A DNA stretch of 64,000 nucleotides from Gentiana macrophylla. Its lineage: Eukaryota; Streptophyta; Magnoliopsida; Gentianales; Gentianaceae. The translations under genes and the position numbers were made by a program. A model generated the notes under the pieces. The model did not search any database, had not been told where the DNA came from, and worked only from the letters and a program-made list of their open reading frames with translations. Every line of letters starts with the position of its first letter. Position 1 is the first letter of the stretch. Where the stretch lies: the NCBI GenBank assembly GCA_026214975.1, contig CM047810.1, positions 40,000,806 through 40,064,805 of the forward strand, in the 5' to 3' direction. Below, piece after piece: positions 60,861-64,000 of the stretch.

Positions 60861-61866
60861 TGCTTGCTCGAACGTGCAAGCTAGCTGGGTATTTTTTGCC
60901 GTCGATGCAACAAGATGCGAACAGCCTAGTTCAGAGGTGTAGAACTTGTCAAATCCATGACAATATCACCCATCAGCAGGCCCAGGAAATGAACGTCATC
61001 TCGTCAGCCTGGCCTTTTGATCAATGAGGCATCGACATAGTCCGACCTCTACCCCGAGCTCCAGGCAACAATAGATACGTGGTCATCGCAGTGGACTACT
61101 TCACGAAATGGGTCGAAGCCAAGGCTTTGACCGACATCAGAGCTTCGACCATCAAAAAATTCTTATGGGTCGATATTTTATGCAGGTATGGAATTCCCAA
61201 GGCTCTGATCTCAGATAATGGCACTCAGTTTGAAAACCAAAAAGTTAGAGAATGGTGCAACGAAAATCATATCAGTCAACGCTTCACCTCGGTAGCTCAC
61301 CCGCAAGCAAACGGTCAAGTCGAGCAGACAAATCGACAGATCAAGATAGGGTTGAAAAAGAGACTAGAAGCCGAAGGTCAAGACTGGGCAGCACAACTTC
61401 CGAGCATCCTGTGGTCGTATAGGGCGGCTCCAAATTCTTCGACAGGAGAAACACCCTTCTCTCTGGTCTATGGATGTGAGGCGGTAATTCCCGCGGAGAT
61501 CGGTTTTCCCTCTCCTCGAGTTCTAGCATACAACGTCGAAACCAACGCTCCTGATCTTCGACACGAAAAAGATAATGTTGATGAGCGAAGAGAAATAGCT
61601 TCAGCTGGAATGGCGAGATACAAACAGAAGATCTCGCAGTATTACAACTCAAGGGTCAATTACAAATACTTCAAAGTCGGAGATTTGGTCCTCAGAAAAA
61701 ATGAAGCAAGTCGACAAGAAGCGGCTGGCAAGTTAGACCCGAATTGGGAAGGCCCATATCAAATTCTAAAGGTTCATTCTAAAGGATTCTACCAACTCGG
61801 ATGAGCAGATGGAACCACCGTTCCTCGGCAATGGTACGCCAATAATCAGAGGAAGTATTACGTTTA
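60861..61866 (+). pseudogene. gypsy integrase
   Basis: A zinc-binding region (CRTCQIHDN, 60940-60965) precedes the catalytic core GIDIVRPLP (61030), VVIAVDYFTKWVEAKAL, ALISDNGTQFENQ (second Asp, 61205-61235) and HPQANGQVEQTNRQIK (Glu, 61300-61345). SYRAAPNSSTGETPFSLVYG, KYFKVGDLVLRKNE and the C-terminal GPYQILKV follow. A stop at 61022 and another at 61803 precede the final DGTTVPRQWYANN. A 241-codon stretch (61079-61804) is fully open, the best preserved part of this element. Confidence 0.93.
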
Positions 61867-61869
61867 ATT

Positions 61870-62640
61870 AAACTTTATCTCGATTTAGTCTTACTTTTTT
61901 ACGCTTTGTAATAAGTCTGTGTGACCATTTTATGGATATTCTAATAAACATATCTTTTCTCGAGATGCTTTTATGTTTTTCAGGATTTACAGCCTTAACA
62001 TTATAAATCTAATACGATACAAAATGTCAAAGGCAATACAATCGACTACAAGAAGGGGAAATCCGCAAGTCGGACCCCTCAATATAGCCTTAAAAAAAAC
62101 GAGCCTACAAGGCAAAAAATGCTAAGGCAAAGGGAGAGTTCGCAAAGTCGGACCAAACGCCCATAAAATCGACCAGCCAAAAGCAAAACAAGCCTAAGGG
62201 CCAAAAAATGCCAAGGCAGAGGGACGGTGCGCAAAGTCGGACCAAACGCCCAGAGCATCGACCTGCCCATAGCAAAACTAGTCTGAGAGACAAAAAAACG
62301 CTAAGGCAACTAGGTCGATCACAACTAGACTAGACTCACAAGTGAAATAAGAACCAAAGGTTCATAATAAACGTGGGGGGCAACACGACATCAATAAAGC
62401 AAACAGCAAACAGGGCCAGAGGCCCGACAAACTAAGAGCTAAAAGACATCGAGACATGAAAAATAAATAATAAAAAGAAAAGGAAACAAAATACCACAAA
62501 AATCAATGCAAAATAAGGTCAGGTCGACAAGACCAGCCAATACGAGCCAAAGTATGATCATAAAGATTATACAGACCAAATTTGAGTTACACAAATCTAT
62601 GTTCAAAAAGTCGAATAAAAGTTCAACAAAGGTAAAATTC
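61870..62640 (+). other. gypsy 3' region with tandem repeats
   Basis: Non-coding downstream of integrase. At 62101-62310 about 2.4 units of 88-89 bp repeat (GGCAAAAAATGCTAAGGCAA, TTCGCAAAGTCGGACCAAAC). This parallels the repeats at 24.5 kb. The rest is AC-rich with no gene on the plus strand. Confidence 0.85.
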
Positions 62641-62652
62641 ACAGAACAACAA

Positions 62653-63958
62653 TTATGAGGTAGCGTCAGGAGGCGGCTCGGTGATAGCAGGGGTCGGCTC
62701 AGCATCGGAAGTCGAAGGACCATACTTCTGGGCAAGAGATTCCCCTCGTTGGAACTCCTCACCGTACTGGTCATACAACTTCTCCGCCTCAGTATCATAA
62801 AATGGTGGCGCAGCAAGCTTAGACATGTTGAAATCCGGGTAGATGGCCATAGCCTAATTCACCGCCATCATAAAGCTGCCCATCATGGCCATGCGCATCA
62901 TCACGTTCAAGTCTTCATCGAGCTCCTTCGACTTGCGATATTCCTGGATGGCATCTTTCTTGGCCACCTCGACCAGGGAAGGAACTTTCTCCAGTTCGAC
63001 CCTCAAAGCATCCTTCTCTTCCCGAGCCTGCGTAACTTCGGTCAAAGAAGCATTATGCGCTCTCTGCATCTTTTCAAATTCCACAGCCAGATCGTCCAGT
63101 TTCTTATCCAGGACCTACCAGTCGTTTCATGTTCTGGTCAAGTCATTGGCAGATTCAGACAGCTCGTCCTTCACCCTTCTTATCTCGGCGTCCGCCTCCT
63201 TTGCATGAGTCTCCAATTAGGACTCCAATCCAGCTATGGCGGTACTCTTCTCGGCGGTCTTAGCGACCAACTTGTGAATTTTCTTCTTCATATCCTCTTC
63301 CGCCTCGAGTGGTGCAGTCAATCTCTTCGCAGCCTCCTTGCCGAGGTAGTTTTTCTGTCGAGAAAAAGAAATGCATCATCTAGCAGAAATAAAGGACAGG
63401 CCGCGATAAAAGTAGGAAAAAGGGAGTGACTTACCATGCGACACAACTTCCGAAGTGCAGAAGATAGAACCTTGTTCTCCATGGTTGTGCTCTCATCAGC
63501 AGCCCGGTTTATATCGACTTCAATGTCAGAAGGGGATTCACCGACTTTAGCCCTCTTAGACTGTCTGTGCTGATCCCTCACAAAGTCGGGCAGAGTTGGT
63601 CTCTTCTTTGGTTGTCACACGACATCCTCGACATTCTCACCGGGAGACGGTGTTATCTCGACTATGGCTTCGTCATCTTCATCTCACAACGAGCCATAGT
63701 GAATAAGTGGAAAATCAGCAGACTGAGGCTGGGCAGAGGAACGAGTAGGAATCGCTGACTCGACATCAGTAGTAGGTCCTTCAGACGGCTGTGTAAAAAC
63801 AACCTCGACTCAGGAAGAGCTCCCCTCTCCAGTACTAGGAGTTGTCCTCTTCTCGACAACCTTATCCGAAGGAGCCACCCGACCCTCGAGCGGCGGAGCT
63901 AGCTTACCCTTCGGTTTGGGGACTTGAGTAGGATCAGAGATGGCCGAGAACTTCCCCA
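62653..63958 (-). pseudogene. Antisense coiled-coil gene in gypsy 3' region, with intron
   Basis: On the minus strand, an acceptor TTTCTTTTTGTAG precedes an exon (63958-63435) with KPKGKLAPPLEGR, SPSDIEVDINRAADESTTME and ALRKLCRM. An 80-bp GT-AG intron (63434-63355, GTAAGT..TCGACAG) joins to the next exon (63354-62653): KNYLGKEAAKRLTAPLEAEE, then heptad-like Glu/Lys/Leu sequence (EVTQAREEKDALRVELEKVP), IYPDFNMSKLAAPPFYD and a TAA-type end. It resembles the antisense proteins found in Tat-clade elements such as Grande (plant 'putative gypsy type transposon' family). Stops near 63615, 63215, 63118 and 62856 interrupt it. The start lies beyond the window. Its role is unknown. Confidence 0.75.
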
Positions 63959-64000
63959 CTACAAAAAGAAAAGATAAGGTCAGTATCAGCAATAATACCA

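Larger units (their letters stand above)
45106..64000 (+). mobile_element. Tat-type Ty3/gypsy element, nested with two insertions
   Basis: Gag, protease, RT, RNase H, a second (archaeal-type) RNase H, then integrase are all present on the plus strand in Tat-clade order. A long 3' region with tandem repeats and an antisense gene follows. Gag is split by 46624-48192, and the second RNase H by 51055-60255. The 3' LTR lies beyond the right edge. Stops and frame slips make this copy non-functional as read. Confidence 0.93.

Noticed and set aside
62749..63429. 226-codon plus-strand open frame
   Set aside because: It lies opposite the antisense coiled-coil exons, crosses their intron, and has no recognisable domain. 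It is a shadow frame of Glu/Lys-rich coding.
1..64000. Bacterial-type systems (operons, defence islands, toxin-antitoxin)
   Set aside because: Introns, plant gene families and plant retroelements throughout; no prokaryotic gene layout is present.

Overview
The window is nuclear DNA of a flowering plant, most likely a eudicot. It is AT-rich, its genes have GT-AG introns, and it holds plant Ty1/copia, Ty3/gypsy (Tat-type), LINE, TRIM, Stowaway and Mutator-like MITE sequences. A 100-N scaffold gap lies at 17938-18037. Reading frames of genes and transposons alike are broken by single-base indels, nearly all -1. The base-level consensus therefore looks noisy, and broken frames here do not by themselves prove pseudogenes.

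Layout. (1) 1.5-17.6 kb, minus strand: most of the plant VIRILIZER gene (VIR, m6A methyltransferase complex subunit) in at least 23 exons, from about residue 90 to the C-terminus. Its introns carry two decayed copia elements, a TRIM and two Stowaway MITEs. The N-terminal exon was not found; the gap and retroelements lie where it should be. (2) 18-23.2 kb: a minus-strand LTR element without recognisable coding, with one LTR and its PBS visible. (3) 23.2-26.5 kb: the 3' part of a plus-strand gypsy-like element with tandem repeats, PPT and LTR, the LTR split by a hAT-like element. (4) 26.8-29.8 kb: a minus-strand LINE with a fold-back MITE inside. (5) 30.4-31.8 kb, plus strand: an intronless U-box E3 ligase gene of the PUB22/23/24 type with a TATA box. 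(6) 32.3-43.2 kb: an old minus-strand copia element cut up by a Mutator-like MITE pair, a fold-back MITE, a truncated LINE with a 46-A tail, and a younger complete plus-strand copia element with 183-bp LTRs and a 5-bp TSD. (7) 45.1-64 kb: a plus-strand Tat-type gypsy element (gag, PR, RT, RNase H, second RNase H, INT). Its gag is interrupted by a 1.57-kb insertion and its second RNase H by a complete 9.2-kb LTR element that has near-identical 1.96-kb LTRs but no working pol. Its 3' region holds an antisense, intron-containing coiled-coil gene running off the right edge.

Only VIR (mRNA methylation) and the U-box ligase (protein turnover, stress signalling) are host genes. Everything else recognised is transposon. 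No operon, CRISPR or tRNA/rRNA gene was seen. The most interesting items are the complete LTR element lacking coding capacity, the antisense spliced gene in the gypsy element, and the dated nesting order.
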